NCBI RefSeq assembly: GCF_000472525.1
Contig: NZ_AWZT01000030.1
Span: 1 to 64,000 of the forward strand
Direction: 5' to 3'
Origin: Paraburkholderia dilworthii
GTDB lineage: Bacteria; Pseudomonadota; Gammaproteobacteria; Burkholderiales; Burkholderiaceae
DNA: 64,000 nucleotides
The position numbers and the translations under genes are program-made. Shown here in pieces: positions 17,298 through 25,114 of this stretch. The notes beneath the pieces were generated by a model that was given only the letters and a program-made list of their open reading frames with translations, searched no databases and was not told the DNA's origin. Position 1 is the first letter of the stretch; every line of letters begins with the position of its first letter.

Positions 17298-18130
17298 AAA
17301 CGGTCTGTGAAGTTCTCGGCGTGGCGCGCTCTGGTGTAGCAGCAAAACGGGCTCGCTCGTCGGATTGGCAAGATGGTCGTTGCGCCAGACCGACCGACGA
17401 CGCGGAACTGGTCGAGGAAATCCAGGCCCACGTCGCGCGCCTACCGACCTACGGCTACCGACGCATCTGGGCACTGCTGCGCCGTAGTCGAGAACAGACC
17501 AGCGCGCCGTGCATCAACCACAAGCGAGTGTATCGGGTTATGCGTGAGCACCAGTTGCTGCTGCGTCGTCCCGGCGTGCGGCGAGACACGCGGCGGCATG
17601 ATGGTCGAGTTGCCGTGGACCGCAGCGATACACGCTGGTGCTCCGATGGCTTTGAGTTCCGGTGCGACGATGGCACGCCGCTGCGCGTAACGTTCGCGCT
17701 GGACTGCTGCGACCGGGAGGCGATTAGCTGGGCTGCGACAACGGGAGGCCATAGCGGCGACGTGGTGCGCGACGTGATGCTGGCTGCCGTCGAACAGCGC
17801 TTCGGCGCTACGCAGGTCGCGCAGCCCATCGAATGGCTGACGGACAACGGCTCGGCCTACATCGACCATCGCACGCGCAGCTTTGCGCGCGAACTGGGCC
17901 TGCAGCCGTTGACCACGCCCGTGCGCTCGCCGCAGAGCAACGGGATGGCTGAGTCGTTCGTGAAGACCATGAAGCACAATTACGTCGCCTATATGGATAA
18001 GCCTGACGCGCCAACGGTCCTCTCACGTCTGGCAGTTGCGTTTGAACATTACAATGAGAGCCACCCGCACAAAGCACTGAAATATCGCTCGCCTCGCGAG
18101 TTCAGGCGTGCAGCGGAGTCATCAATCTAA
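17237..18130 (+). CDS. IS3-family (IS2 group) OrfB, DDE catalytic part
   Basis: The frame encodes a 297-residue retroviral-integrase-type domain. The DDE residues appear in WCSDGFEF (first Asp), EWLTDNGSAY (second Asp) and SNGMAESFVKTMKHNY (Glu), with the C-terminal HYNESHPHKALKYRSPREF box. Translation is probably as an OrfAB fusion through -1 slippage at 17249-17255 rather than from its own ATG at 17237, which has no good ribosome site. It is intact over its full length, unlike the other transposases in this nest. Confidence 0.9.
   Translation: MGPLKKPDCALALAAGGRPLKTVCEVLGVARSGVAAKRARSSDWQDGRCARPTDDAELVEEIQAHVARLPTYGYRRIWALLRRSREQTSAPCINHKRVYRVMREHQLLLRRPGVRRDTRRHDGRVAVDRSDTRWCSDGFEFRCDDGTPLRVTFALDCCDREAISWAATTGGHSGDVVRDVMLAAVEQRFGATQVAQPIEWLTDNGSAYIDHRTRSFARELGLQPLTTPVRSPQSNGMAESFVKTMKHNYVAYMDKPDAPTVLSRLAVAFEHYNESHPHKALKYRSPREFRRAAESSI
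17249..17255 (+). promoter_or_regulatory. Programmed -1 frameshift site A-AAA-AAC
   Basis: In the orfA frame the codons are TCA-AAA-AAC. Slipping back one base changes to the orfB frame (CCT-GAT-TGC). The heptamer fits the X-XXY-YYZ rule exactly and lies in the orfA/orfB overlap. Confidence 0.75.
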
Positions 18131-18167
18131 CGGTGTCCGCGTGTCCTCGGTTACAGGGGCAACTCCA

Positions 18168-18172
18168 CGGAG
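18168..18172 (+). repeat. Target-site duplication CGGAG, right copy
   Basis: Direct repeat of 16833-16837. One copy restores the ritA codons for Ala-Pro (GCT-CCG on the minus strand). Confidence 0.8.
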
Positions 18173-18833
18173 CTCTGGCCCAGCCATAATTGCTTTGGTA
18201 CGCAAGATAGGCGTCGACATCGTGGATAGTGAGAGCAGCGAGTTCCTTGTCAGCGCGACAGACCGTTGCCAGAAAATGACCGATCTCATCACGACAGGTT
18301 GAAATCGTAGCAGGAGAAAGTCCTCGCTGGTCACGCATGAAATCGGCGTAGTGCTGGACATAGCGAACAAATGGTTCTCTCGTGGGATGCCGTTCCTCCA
18401 GACACCCCAGAAAGCGCAGCCAGGCCGTGGCGGTATGGATGAACAGAAGCCGCGAGCTGCGGGACTCGTTCGTGCGCTCACTTCGGAGAAGTCGAATCCG
18501 ATGGTCAACCGCAAACGCGATTTCCTCGTGCGTTATTAACCGCGGGCGGGACAGATCCATGCTCTGTGAAAAAACCAGCAGGATCCAGGCTATCTTCCGG
18601 ACCGACTTGGGTGGATAACCCTGTTCCTGACAATGTACGAGGAAGCGCTTCCTGGATTCCACGCAGGGCGCGAGAGTGTGGGCAGCAAGAGCATGCGGAC
18701 GCGTGAAGAGAGTCTCAAACATGATATTCCCCCAATGTTGATCAGCGGAACATCAGTATCAGTCTGAAATTATGTCGTCATGGACGCGTCAACCTGGTAG
18801 GCAACACAGGGTCATTGAGAGGCACCGCGACAT

Positions 18834-18850
18834 TTTTTTACCACACCATA
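18834..18850 (-). repeat. RIT terminal inverted repeat, right
   Basis: Complement of TATGGTGTGGTAAAAAA. The istA fragment starts at the next base. Confidence 0.8.
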
Positions 18851-19531
18851 CTCGTTTCCTCTGGCCACTGCCACGGGACGGGGCTCGAAGCGATGATGAG
18901 CGGCGAACGCGAGAAGCGTCGGGTTGAAGCGGATCGCATCACCCTGACGCTCGAGCACAGCGCTGCTGAGATTGTCGTAGAGGAGGATTCGTGGCAATCC
19001 GGACAACGCTGCGAACGCGCCGGCGTGGCCAGCCAGGAACCTGTCCATGCGGGCGTCAAGGAAGAAGCGCAGATAGATCTGCCGAGACCACGACAGCACC
19101 ATGACGAAGGCCATGAGCGGCTGGCGCACGCCCGATCCGCAGGTGATCGAAATCGGCCCAGTCAACCTGGCCCTGCTCTCCAGGCAAGGTGCGCAGCTGC
19201 AGATAAGCCTCTGGTGCAGGACGCGGACGGTGTACCGCGATCAGGTGCCGGAAATGATGAGGGTTGCCACGGTAGCCGCGCTCGGTGACCATCGCATACA
19301 GCCGGCTGGCCGTGAGCGACGGAAATCTCTTGAGCGTGTCATGGATAAACGGCAGGTAGGCATCGATCTGCGAAGGTCTGAGCATCGCGCCGACGCGGGG
19401 CAGACCGGCCTGCGCCATCACGCGCTGGACCGTGCCACGGTGCACGTGCAACTGCCGTGCGATGGTGCCGCAGCGCCATTTCTCGACGTGGTAGTAGCGC
19501 AGCATCTGCGCCTCGAGTTCAACTTCAATGG

Positions 19532-19975
19532 TCATGGGTCATTTCCTGTGCAGTAGGTAGTAGTACGAACATCACGGAAGACCCGACGGCGTAGTGGCCT
19601 GAGGCGCACGAAGTCCGGACAGACGCAGTGGCAGAAATGGCACTGCTCAGGCACAGCTGGGGCGGTGGCAGATACCGCCGCTGTTGCCGCCGACGTCGTC
19701 GAAGTCGGTGCCAGTAGAGCATCGGCGGCAGGCACAGAGGAACCCTGATGCGTCGCTTTATTCTGGCGGCTGCGATAGCGGCGCATCCGTTCGGCATGCG
19801 CGAACCGGCCATGACGACTGCACTGATAGCGCTCGCCGGCCACGCGCATGCTGGTCTGACGTGCGACCTCAGAACAGTCACCGTCGCAGTAGATCTGGCC
19901 GCGGTCGCAATGGCGGCAAACGATGACCTGCGCCCGGCAGCGGGCGCACTCAAACAGGCGGCCGGTGGCCGGCAT
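19532..19975 (-). CDS. IS21 passenger protein with two zinc-ribbon-like Cys clusters
   Basis: Starting at 19975 (MPATGRLFECARCRAQVIVC) gives 147 residues; an open frame extends upstream to 20200 and other starts are possible. CARC...CRHC near residues 10-23, followed by YCDGDCSEVAR, form an N-terminal zinc-ribbon-like cluster. The middle is Arg-rich (RYQCSRHGRFAHAERMRRYR) and a second Cys cluster (QCHFCHCVCPDFVRLRPLRR) closes the protein. The stop overlaps the istA start (ATGA), so it is co-translated with the transposase. I recall similar proteins in front of istA in other Burkholderiales IS21 elements. The function is unknown; nucleic-acid binding is plausible. Confidence 0.6.
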   Translation of the reverse strand: MPATGRLFECARCRAQVIVCRHCDRGQIYCDGDCSEVARQTSMRVAGERYQCSRHGRFAHAERMRRYRSRQNKATHQGSSVPAADALLAPTSTTSAATAAVSATAPAVPEQCHFCHCVCPDFVRLRPLRRRVFRDVRTTTYCTGNDP

Positions 19976-20337
19976 CGGCAATCCCCGCAATGCCGAAACG
20001 CTATCGACGGGACTGATAGGTCGTGCCATACTGGCCCGGCACCCGTACCCCATGCGTCTGTGGGGCTCGACATCTTGAGTGAACTTGGCGGTTTGAGCCG
20101 GTGTCGGGCCTGTTTCTTTGGCGGTAAGCCTTCTTCTACCGGATCCCGACTTCAGGTCACCACTTCCTGAAACGAGCACGTCGGGTGCGTCTGTGCTCAT
20201 GTCCGATCGACGCCGCCGATTAGTGTCGGATTCTCACAGCCGTTCACACCTTTGGCCGTAAGCGCCCGGGCAACTCACCTCGAGTAACGGCTGGCGCTTG
20301 CGAGTATCGGGTCCACCAAGGGGAAATAAGCGGACAC

Positions 20338-20505
20338 GTGAACACTATCGAAGAACGCGGTCCCACGGAGCGCCATCGCCGGCGGAGCACAGCGAACAGT
20401 TCAAGGCCGAAGTGGTTGCGGCATGCCGGGCGACGGGCATATCACTCGCGGCAGTCGCACTGGAGCACGCGGTCGACTCGAACCTGCTGCGCCGCTCGTC
20501 GATCA
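20338..20505 (+). pseudogene. IS66-family OrfA (TnpA) remnant
   Basis: MNTIEERGPTERHRRR in one frame continues as HSEQFKAEVVAACRATGISL then AAVALEHAVDSNLLRR in the next. This is the start of IS66-type OrfA proteins (RR.YS.EFKA.VV..C......S...A...G...NLL..W). One frameshift near 20385 and the loss of everything after NLLRR show a short dead fragment just outside the IS21 end. No orfB or orfC is seen. Confidence 0.6.
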
Positions 20506-20845
20506 GGCGGATGGCAGATTGCCGCCGGATATGCCGGGGCGCCCTGCAGACGTACAGGCAGTGCTCTATGCCATGGCGCGCCATGATGACATGCTCAACG
20601 CCACTCGTGCCCTCTGGTTCGTTCGCTTAGAACCCGAAATGGTCGATCGCGTTCCTCCGAATACGCGCGAATGCACCCGATGACCGCTATCGCACAGCTT
20701 TCCGAACGGCGTACAGACATGCCGGATGCGGCATGTTCGCGGTTCCGTCCGGAGCCGCATCGCGATTATTCGCGCGCTGCTGCAAACCAATTCGATCTGT
20801 CTACGACAGCTTCAAGACTGCAATAAGCTTGCTCCGCGTAGCTCG

Positions 20846-21190
20846 TCAACGTTGGGTATCAGACGCCGACGCGCTGCCCTCCCGAAGCCACCGGCTACAC
20901 ACCCAGCACTTGTGCGGACACGCCGCCGGTTTTGACGGTGCTGCGCCCACAAGCATCGTTCGCAACCAGGTGAGTCGTCGCTGCTGAGCGGGAACGAGAC
21001 GAAAATGCTCACCGATGCCTTCGACGCGCACGAGCCAATAAGACAAGTCGAAATATTCTGTAGCGCCGCCCGCGCGGCTATTAACGAAATACCGGACCAC
21101 CGTTTCGAGATGCGCTATTTCAGCATCGGCCAGTGCTGCGGGCCGCTTTAATCGGTGTTGTTCACGCGCAATTGTCACTCGCGGCTTCAT
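20846..21190 (-). CDS. Small hypothetical protein
   Basis: The 114-residue frame has a protein-like core, AEIAHLETVVRYFVNSRAGG then ATEYFDLSYWLVRVEGIGEH and LVPAQQRRLTWLRTML, predicted helical with conserved-looking aromatic residues. The first 20 residues are basic. After about residue 85 the sequence turns into low-quality Cys/Arg/Ser text, so the C-terminus may be altered by a junction. I do not recognise a named family. It stands alone between mobile DNA and the polysaccharide locus. Confidence 0.4.
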   Translation of the reverse strand: MKPRVTIAREQHRLKRPAALADAEIAHLETVVRYFVNSRAGGATEYFDLSYWLVRVEGIGEHFRLVPAQQRRLTWLRTMLVGAAPSKPAACPHKCWVCSRWLREGSASASDTQR

Positions 21191-22188
21191 CTGAGGACGC
21201 CCTCACACTGACCGGAAGCCGCAGGAAGCAACGCACAGCTAGACACACACCGATCGCACGGAAAGACGCGGCCACGCAGTAGAGGCGCGACGCATCCGGG
21301 ATTGCGAATGTTGTTGCGTAGACTGTCGTGAGGGTTGTTGCGGACGTTCTTATGACCGTCTTTGCGTTCGGCATTTCCCTCGTTCGCGACGGGACCGAGA
21401 AAATGCAGTGTTTTGGAAGGCATGGGTCAATGAAATCGGGTTCAGTGATTTCATCTTGCCGAGGCCAATCAGAAGTCAAGGCAGCGCAGACCACAGATTG
21501 ATGCTGTCCTGAGCACCCCAGTCGTGTCGAGAGGTGGAACGAAAGAATGGGGATTTTTTTAGCTATCCTATAGAATGCCCATCCGGCAATCGCTGATAGC
21601 CGAAACCTTGCAGTGACATATCCAGACAATGCCCCGTGCGTTGAGGCACACCCAGAGGTAAATTCGGTGTCAACACCGCTCGCACACTCTTGTCGCGCTA
21701 GCGAGATCGCATCGCGCTCGCGTGCCAGCACTGGCATATCCCGGGCGATCGAACGTAGGTCGGGACCTTGGCCATGAGCAGTGCCACACAAAATCTCCGT
21801 GCCGTCATCGTCGCTGAGGCACATTCTGAGCATTTCTGCCTGCACTTACCGAAAGCCCGCAGCCGGTTTGTAGCGGTCTGGTCGACGAATTTCGACAATG
21901 CGCCAAATATCGGTACGCTCGCTCACCTTGTTTTCGTGAAGTGTCTCGACTACCAGGCGACGTTCTGTCACCTGTAGGACTTGAGCGCAACGAATGCGGA
22001 CGGGACCTGCCGGAACGTCCCTCACCGCTCGACATGTCTTCACCCGCGCTTACTGTATGTAGAGGACGAGGATTGTCGCAACTCGTCCTCTTCACGAAAG
22101 CCAGTTCAAAGTTGGCCGTTCGGTTCTGCATCGCGCTTGGCTTTTTAGCCCCCGGAAATCAAACACGTCGATTGCGGTCGCGAAACAG
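21191..22188. other. No confident gene; junction between mobile DNA and the polysaccharide locus
   Basis: On the minus strand an open stretch (22043-21849) ends in TAA and the same frame is open again from 21845 to 21162, but neither half has recognisable motifs. There are no clear IS fragments or terminators. The DNA is probably decayed. Confidence 0.35.
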
Positions 22189-24072
22189 CTATAAGACGCG
22201 CGTTACGGGCGCAGGCACGCTGCGCAGCGCGGTCGATGTCGCTGGCTGGTATTCAGCAACCCAACGGCGCAGGTCGCGGCGAACCTCATCGTCGGTGGGA
22301 ACACGGTGCTGCATTAACCAGGGCAGCAGGCTGTCGATCAGGCTATCCGGCACTTCGCGCGCCCGTGCGATACGCAGCTTCGGGTGCGGCGTGCGCGTCG
22401 TGGTTTCGTCGTCGGCGAGCAGTTCTTCGTAGAGCTTTTCGCCCGGGCGCAGGCCCGTGAACACCACGCGAATCTGCTCTTCGGTGAAGCCGTACAGGCG
22501 GATGAGATCGTGCGCAAGATCGGCGATGCGTACCGGCTTACCCATGTCGAGAATGAAAATCTCCCCGCCGTGCCCCATACTCGACGCTTGTAGCACGAGC
22601 TGCGACGCCTCGGGAATCGTCATGAAAAAACGCGTGATTTCCGGATGCGTGACCGTAACCGGACCGCCGCGCGCAATCTGCTCCTGGAACTTTGGGATCA
22701 CGCTGCCCGCGCTGCCGAGCACATTGCCGAAGCGCACGGTCTCGAACTGCGTGCGCCGCGCGCCTTGCTGTTGCAGCGACGAACACACCATTTCCGCGAG
22801 GCGCTTGCTCGCACCCATCACGTTGGTCGGATTGACGGCCTTGTCGGTGGAAATCAGCACGAAGCGCACGACGTCGTGACGGATCGCCGCACGCGCCACG
22901 CGATAGGTGCCGAGCACGTTGTTGCGCACGGCCTGCCAGGCGTTGACCTCTTCCATCAGCGGGACATGCTTGTAGGCTGCGGCGTGGAAGACGATGTGCG
23001 GGCTGTAGCGTGCCATAACCTGATCGAGCAGCAGCGAGTCCTTCACGTCACCGATGATCGGCACCACTGACACTTCCGGATACTTGTCGCAAAGCTCCTC
23101 ATTCAGGCGGTAGATGGAGAACTCGGAGACGTCGAACGCGACCAGCTGCACCGGGCCGAAGCGCAGAATCTGCCGGCACAGTTCGGAGCCGATCGAGCCG
23201 CCTGCGCCCGTCACCATGGCGACGCGGTTCTTAAGCAGTGCTTCGACGTCGTCGGTGTCGATCATGACCGGGTCGCGGCCCAGCAGGTCTTCCAAGTCGA
23301 TCTGGCGGACGCGGGAGAGGAAGGCCTGGCCTTGGGTGACTGCCGTCAACGCCGGCAACACGAGCGCGCGGACGCCGGCTCGTACGCAAAGTGTCGCGAC
23401 GCGGCGTTGGACGTCAACAGAAGCCGAGGGAATGGCGATGATCGCGTACTCGGTTTTCAACTCCTCGGCCATTCGGGGTAATTCGCTGATCGGCCCGAGG
23501 ACCTTGTAGCCGTAGATTTCGCGCCCATGCTTCGAAACGTCGTCGTCGAGCAGGCCGACGAGACGCCATTCGCTCGAACGCGATAGCTCACGCGCGAGAT
23601 TGGCGCCCGCGTTGCCCGCGCCGAGCACGACTACCGGCTTGCCCTGGCCGACGAGTCCGCCGTATAGGTAAAACTCCTTGGTGGCCCGATACAGCGCGCG
23701 CGCGCCCCCCATTGCGAGAAACAGAAACAACGGCGATACGACCAGCACTGAACGCGGCACGATGGGCACCGGCTGGACCATCACCGAGACGACCATGGCA
23801 ACCAGCGCGCCGGCGACTACGGCTTTTGAAATCCGTACGAGATCCGGCAAGCTCGCGAAAACCCACATGCCTCGGTACAGGCCGAATATGCGGAACATGA
23901 CGCCGTAGACCGGCAGCACCCAGAGGAGAGAGTGCAAGGCGCCGACCCGGAAGTCTTCGGGAACGGTGCCGTTGAAGCGGATGATGTACGCGACGAGCCA
24001 GGAGCCGGCCACCGCGCATAAGTCGAAAAGGAAAGCGCTGAAAGACAGCCAGGTGGCCTTGGTTCTTAGCAT
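22189..24072 (-). CDS. WbpM/WbiI-type membrane nucleotide-sugar epimerase/dehydratase
   Basis: This 627-residue protein has the CapD/WbpM/PglF layout. Residues 1-130 hold four membrane helices; about 140-280 form a first Rossmann-like domain (VVLGAGNAGANLARELSRS). The catalytic short-chain dehydrogenase domain starts near 290 with TGAGGSIGSELCRQILRFGP and continues VFHAAAYKHVPLMEEVNAW and LISTDKAVNPTNVMGASKRL. In this family the SMK/TDK-type motif replaces YxxxK. The enzymes act on UDP-GlcNAc as C4/C6 (and in some cases C5) dehydratases, leading to QuiNAc- or FucNAc-type sugars. It follows the WecA-like gene by 11 bases, as in the wbiH-wbiI order I recall from Burkholderia O-antigen loci. A GAGGT ribosome site precedes the ATG. 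Confidence 0.92.
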   Translation of the reverse strand: MLRTKATWLSFSAFLFDLCAVAGSWLVAYIIRFNGTVPEDFRVGALHSLLWVLPVYGVMFRIFGLYRGMWVFASLPDLVRISKAVVAGALVAMVVSVMVQPVPIVPRSVLVVSPLFLFLAMGGARALYRATKEFYLYGGLVGQGKPVVVLGAGNAGANLARELSRSSEWRLVGLLDDDVSKHGREIYGYKVLGPISELPRMAEELKTEYAIIAIPSASVDVQRRVATLCVRAGVRALVLPALTAVTQGQAFLSRVRQIDLEDLLGRDPVMIDTDDVEALLKNRVAMVTGAGGSIGSELCRQILRFGPVQLVAFDVSEFSIYRLNEELCDKYPEVSVVPIIGDVKDSLLLDQVMARYSPHIVFHAAAYKHVPLMEEVNAWQAVRNNVLGTYRVARAAIRHDVVRFVLISTDKAVNPTNVMGASKRLAEMVCSSLQQQGARRTQFETVRFGNVLGSAGSVIPKFQEQIARGGPVTVTHPEITRFFMTIPEASQLVLQASSMGHGGEIFILDMGKPVRIADLAHDLIRLYGFTEEQIRVVFTGLRPGEKLYEELLADDETTTRTPHPKLRIARAREVPDSLIDSLLPWLMQHRVPTDDEVRRDLRRWVAEYQPATSTALRSVPAPVTRVL

Positions 24073-24083
24073 CAGCGTCTACC

Positions 24084-25106
24084 TCAGTTATCGGACAGTG
24101 TTGATTGAAACCGACGCCAGCGCAGATCGATTACCGCGCCTGCTACACAGAGAACGACGATCCAACCGGCAACCATGCCCCACTGAAAAACAGGGGCGCT
24201 GCCCAGCGCACACAAAGCAAGCATTATGCCAGTTACCATGAGGACATACCACGCCAAAGCTGTCCGGGCGTGCCCGATGCCGGAACGCACCATACGTTGA
24301 TAGTAGTGCTCGCGGTGAGCTTGCCAAAATTTTTCGCCGCGAAGCAGCCGCCGCGCTAGGGTGACCGACGCATCGGCAATGAACGGCGCGAACGCCATGA
24401 CCGGGAACCACACGGGCCAGACGGCCGAGCGCCAGCCCCAATACCCGAGCGCACCGGCCAGGAAGCCCAGCGAGATGGAACCGGCGTCGCCGAGAAAGAT
24501 ACGCGCCGGGTGGAAATTGAACAGCAGGAAGCCGAGCGCCGCGCCTGCAAGCGCGCTGGCCGACCACGAGAGTTGCGGCAGAGGATGATCGCTGAGCAGG
24601 GCCGCCGCCGCGTAGCCAGCGAAACCGAACAGCGCCATGCCGCCTGCAAGACCGTCCGCGCCGTCCATGAAATTGTAAAGATTGACCAGCCATAACATCA
24701 AAAACGCAAGAATTGCCAGGAACCACCAGGGCGCGTCAGCAGGAAACAGCGCGACCAGTCCGACCACGGCGACCATGTGGGCGGCGAACCTGACGCGCGC
24801 CGGTAAGCCGCGACGGTCGTCTAGTTGCGAAACCGCCGCCAGAAAGGCCGTGCCGAGCGCGGCGTACCACAGGCTCGGCGCGAGCAGCAGCATTGCCGCG
24901 ACGCCGACCGGGACGATGCCCCAGCCACCGACGCGCGGGGTCGGCGCGACGTGCAGCGAGCGGTCGTTGGGGACGTCGGTGGCAAGCTGCCAGGCGATAC
25001 CGGTCTTGAGCAGCGCCCACAGAATGCCGGCGCAAGCGCCAGCGGAACCGAGCGCGATCAAGGTCACGGTCATCCAGATCGCGAGCGTGGAGATGTACGT
25101 CGACAT
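24084..25106 (-). CDS. WbiH/WbpL-type undecaprenyl-phosphate glycosyl-1-phosphate transferase
   Basis: The start at 25106 (MSTYISTLAIWMTVTLI) follows GAGGG and gives 340 residues with about ten membrane helices. The PNPT motifs are complete: SQLDDRRGLPARVRF with the DD pair, NLYNFMDGADGLAGG, IFLGDAGSISLGF and HREHYYQRM. It should transfer a HexNAc-1-phosphate (often FucNAc or QuiNAc in relatives) from UDP to undecaprenyl phosphate and so start the O-antigen unit. It lies 8 bases after the epimerase gene and 11 before the WbpM-type gene, which suits a supply of the same sugar. Compared with the transferase at 2311 it has the canonical DD motif, so it is the likelier initiating enzyme of this locus. 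Confidence 0.9.
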   Translation of the reverse strand: MSTYISTLAIWMTVTLIALGSAGACAGILWALLKTGIAWQLATDVPNDRSLHVAPTPRVGGWGIVPVGVAAMLLLAPSLWYAALGTAFLAAVSQLDDRRGLPARVRFAAHMVAVVGLVALFPADAPWWFLAILAFLMLWLVNLYNFMDGADGLAGGMALFGFAGYAAAALLSDHPLPQLSWSASALAGAALGFLLFNFHPARIFLGDAGSISLGFLAGALGYWGWRSAVWPVWFPVMAFAPFIADASVTLARRLLRGEKFWQAHREHYYQRMVRSGIGHARTALAWYVLMVTGIMLALCALGSAPVFQWGMVAGWIVVLCVAGAVIDLRWRRFQSTLSDN

Positions 25107-25114
25107 GTGCGCCC

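Larger units (their letters stand above)
16838..18167. mobile_element. IS3-family (IS2-like) insertion sequence (second element), inside ritA
   Basis: The element is 1330 bp. The left end reads TGGAGCGGCCCCATGCATCT and the right end, inverted, TGGAGTTGCCCCTGTAACC. Both continue GAGGACAC, giving an imperfect inverted repeat of about 28 bp. CGGAG flanks both sides. It carries orfA and orfB on the plus strand with an apparently intact slippery site and no visible damage, so it may still be active and is the youngest insertion in the nest. Confidence 0.85.
16146..18722 (-). pseudogene. ritA: First tyrosine recombinase of the RIT element (RitA), split by an IS3 element
   Basis: The 5' part (18722-18168) starts at an ATG after GGGGGA and encodes MFETLFTRPHALAAHTLAP through the core-binding domain to NYGWARAP. 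The 3' part (16832-16146) resumes LHALASTLRNFFRYVEGQG and holds the catalytic domain: YGLRRGEVVRL, HCLRHANAR, HLGHRSASST, RAYAKVD. Removing the IS3 element with one CGGAG copy rejoins WARAP-LHALAST in frame, for 413 residues. All catalytic residues are in the 3' piece, which has no start of its own. The stop overlaps ritB as ATGA. Confidence 0.88.
14102..18850. mobile_element. Recombinase-in-trio (RIT) element inserted in istA
   Basis: Three tyrosine recombinase genes lie head to tail on the minus strand with short overlaps, the hallmark of RIT elements described in Cupriavidus and relatives. The outer ends share a 17-bp inverted repeat, TATGGTGTGGTAAAAAA at 14132-14148 and its complement at 18834-18850. 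The istA text resumes directly at 18851 on the right and at 14101 on the left, with CTCG (or CTCGT) on both sides as a possible target duplication. The left end has about 30 extra bases including a 20-bp palindrome and an inverted AAACGAG. The first recombinase gene is split by an IS3 element, so the trio is no longer intact. Confidence 0.8.
11924..19535 (-). pseudogene. istA: istA, IS21-family DDE transposase, split by two insertions and one frameshift
   Basis: Three pieces, read leftward, make one transposase: 19535-18851 (HTH: RYYHVEKWRCGTIARQLHVH, then the DDE region with QVDWADFDHL and LLYDNLSSAVLERQ), 14100-13837 (EKGRVERAIRYVRGNFFAAR, with the catalytic Glu context), and 12478-11924 (RFDLNGYTIPHTHVRRVL, the C-terminal domain). 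Joining them at the target duplications restores VARGNE-KGRVER and KQPYV-RFDLN exactly. A further shift near 19123-19130 separates HLRIGRA from RQPLMAFVM and is explained by loss of one GC dinucleotide. The restored length is about 500 residues, normal for IstA. The first ATG overlaps the passenger stop. It is inactive as it stands. Confidence 0.88.
10838..20239. mobile_element. IS21-family element, expanded to about 9.4 kb by nested insertions (ends approximate)
   Basis: The minus strand carries, in order, a zinc-ribbon passenger (19975), istA (19535), istB (11937) and a small passenger (11177). Each junction overlaps: ATGA at passenger/istA, 14 bases at istA/istB, and ATGA at istB/small passenger, typical of a translationally coupled IS21 operon. 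The element was split by an IS3 element (12485-13836) and a RIT element (about 14102-18850). istA, istB and the small gene each hold a frameshift as well, so it is dead. The termini are judged from a loose similarity of the flanks (GAC..TTAGCGGCGG near 10850 and GACACTAATCGGCGGCG read inward near 20226). I could not find a target duplication, so the ends may be off by tens of bases. Confidence 0.75.

Noticed and set aside
16851..18155. Shorter ends for the second IS3 element (TGCATCT to GGTTACA)
   Set aside because: Those ends give no target duplication; extending to TGGAG/CTCCA gives CGGAG on both sides and restores ritA.
21162..22043. Possible gene on the minus strand with one internal TAA
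   Set aside because: No recognisable motif in either half and poor codon quality; kept only as decayed DNA.
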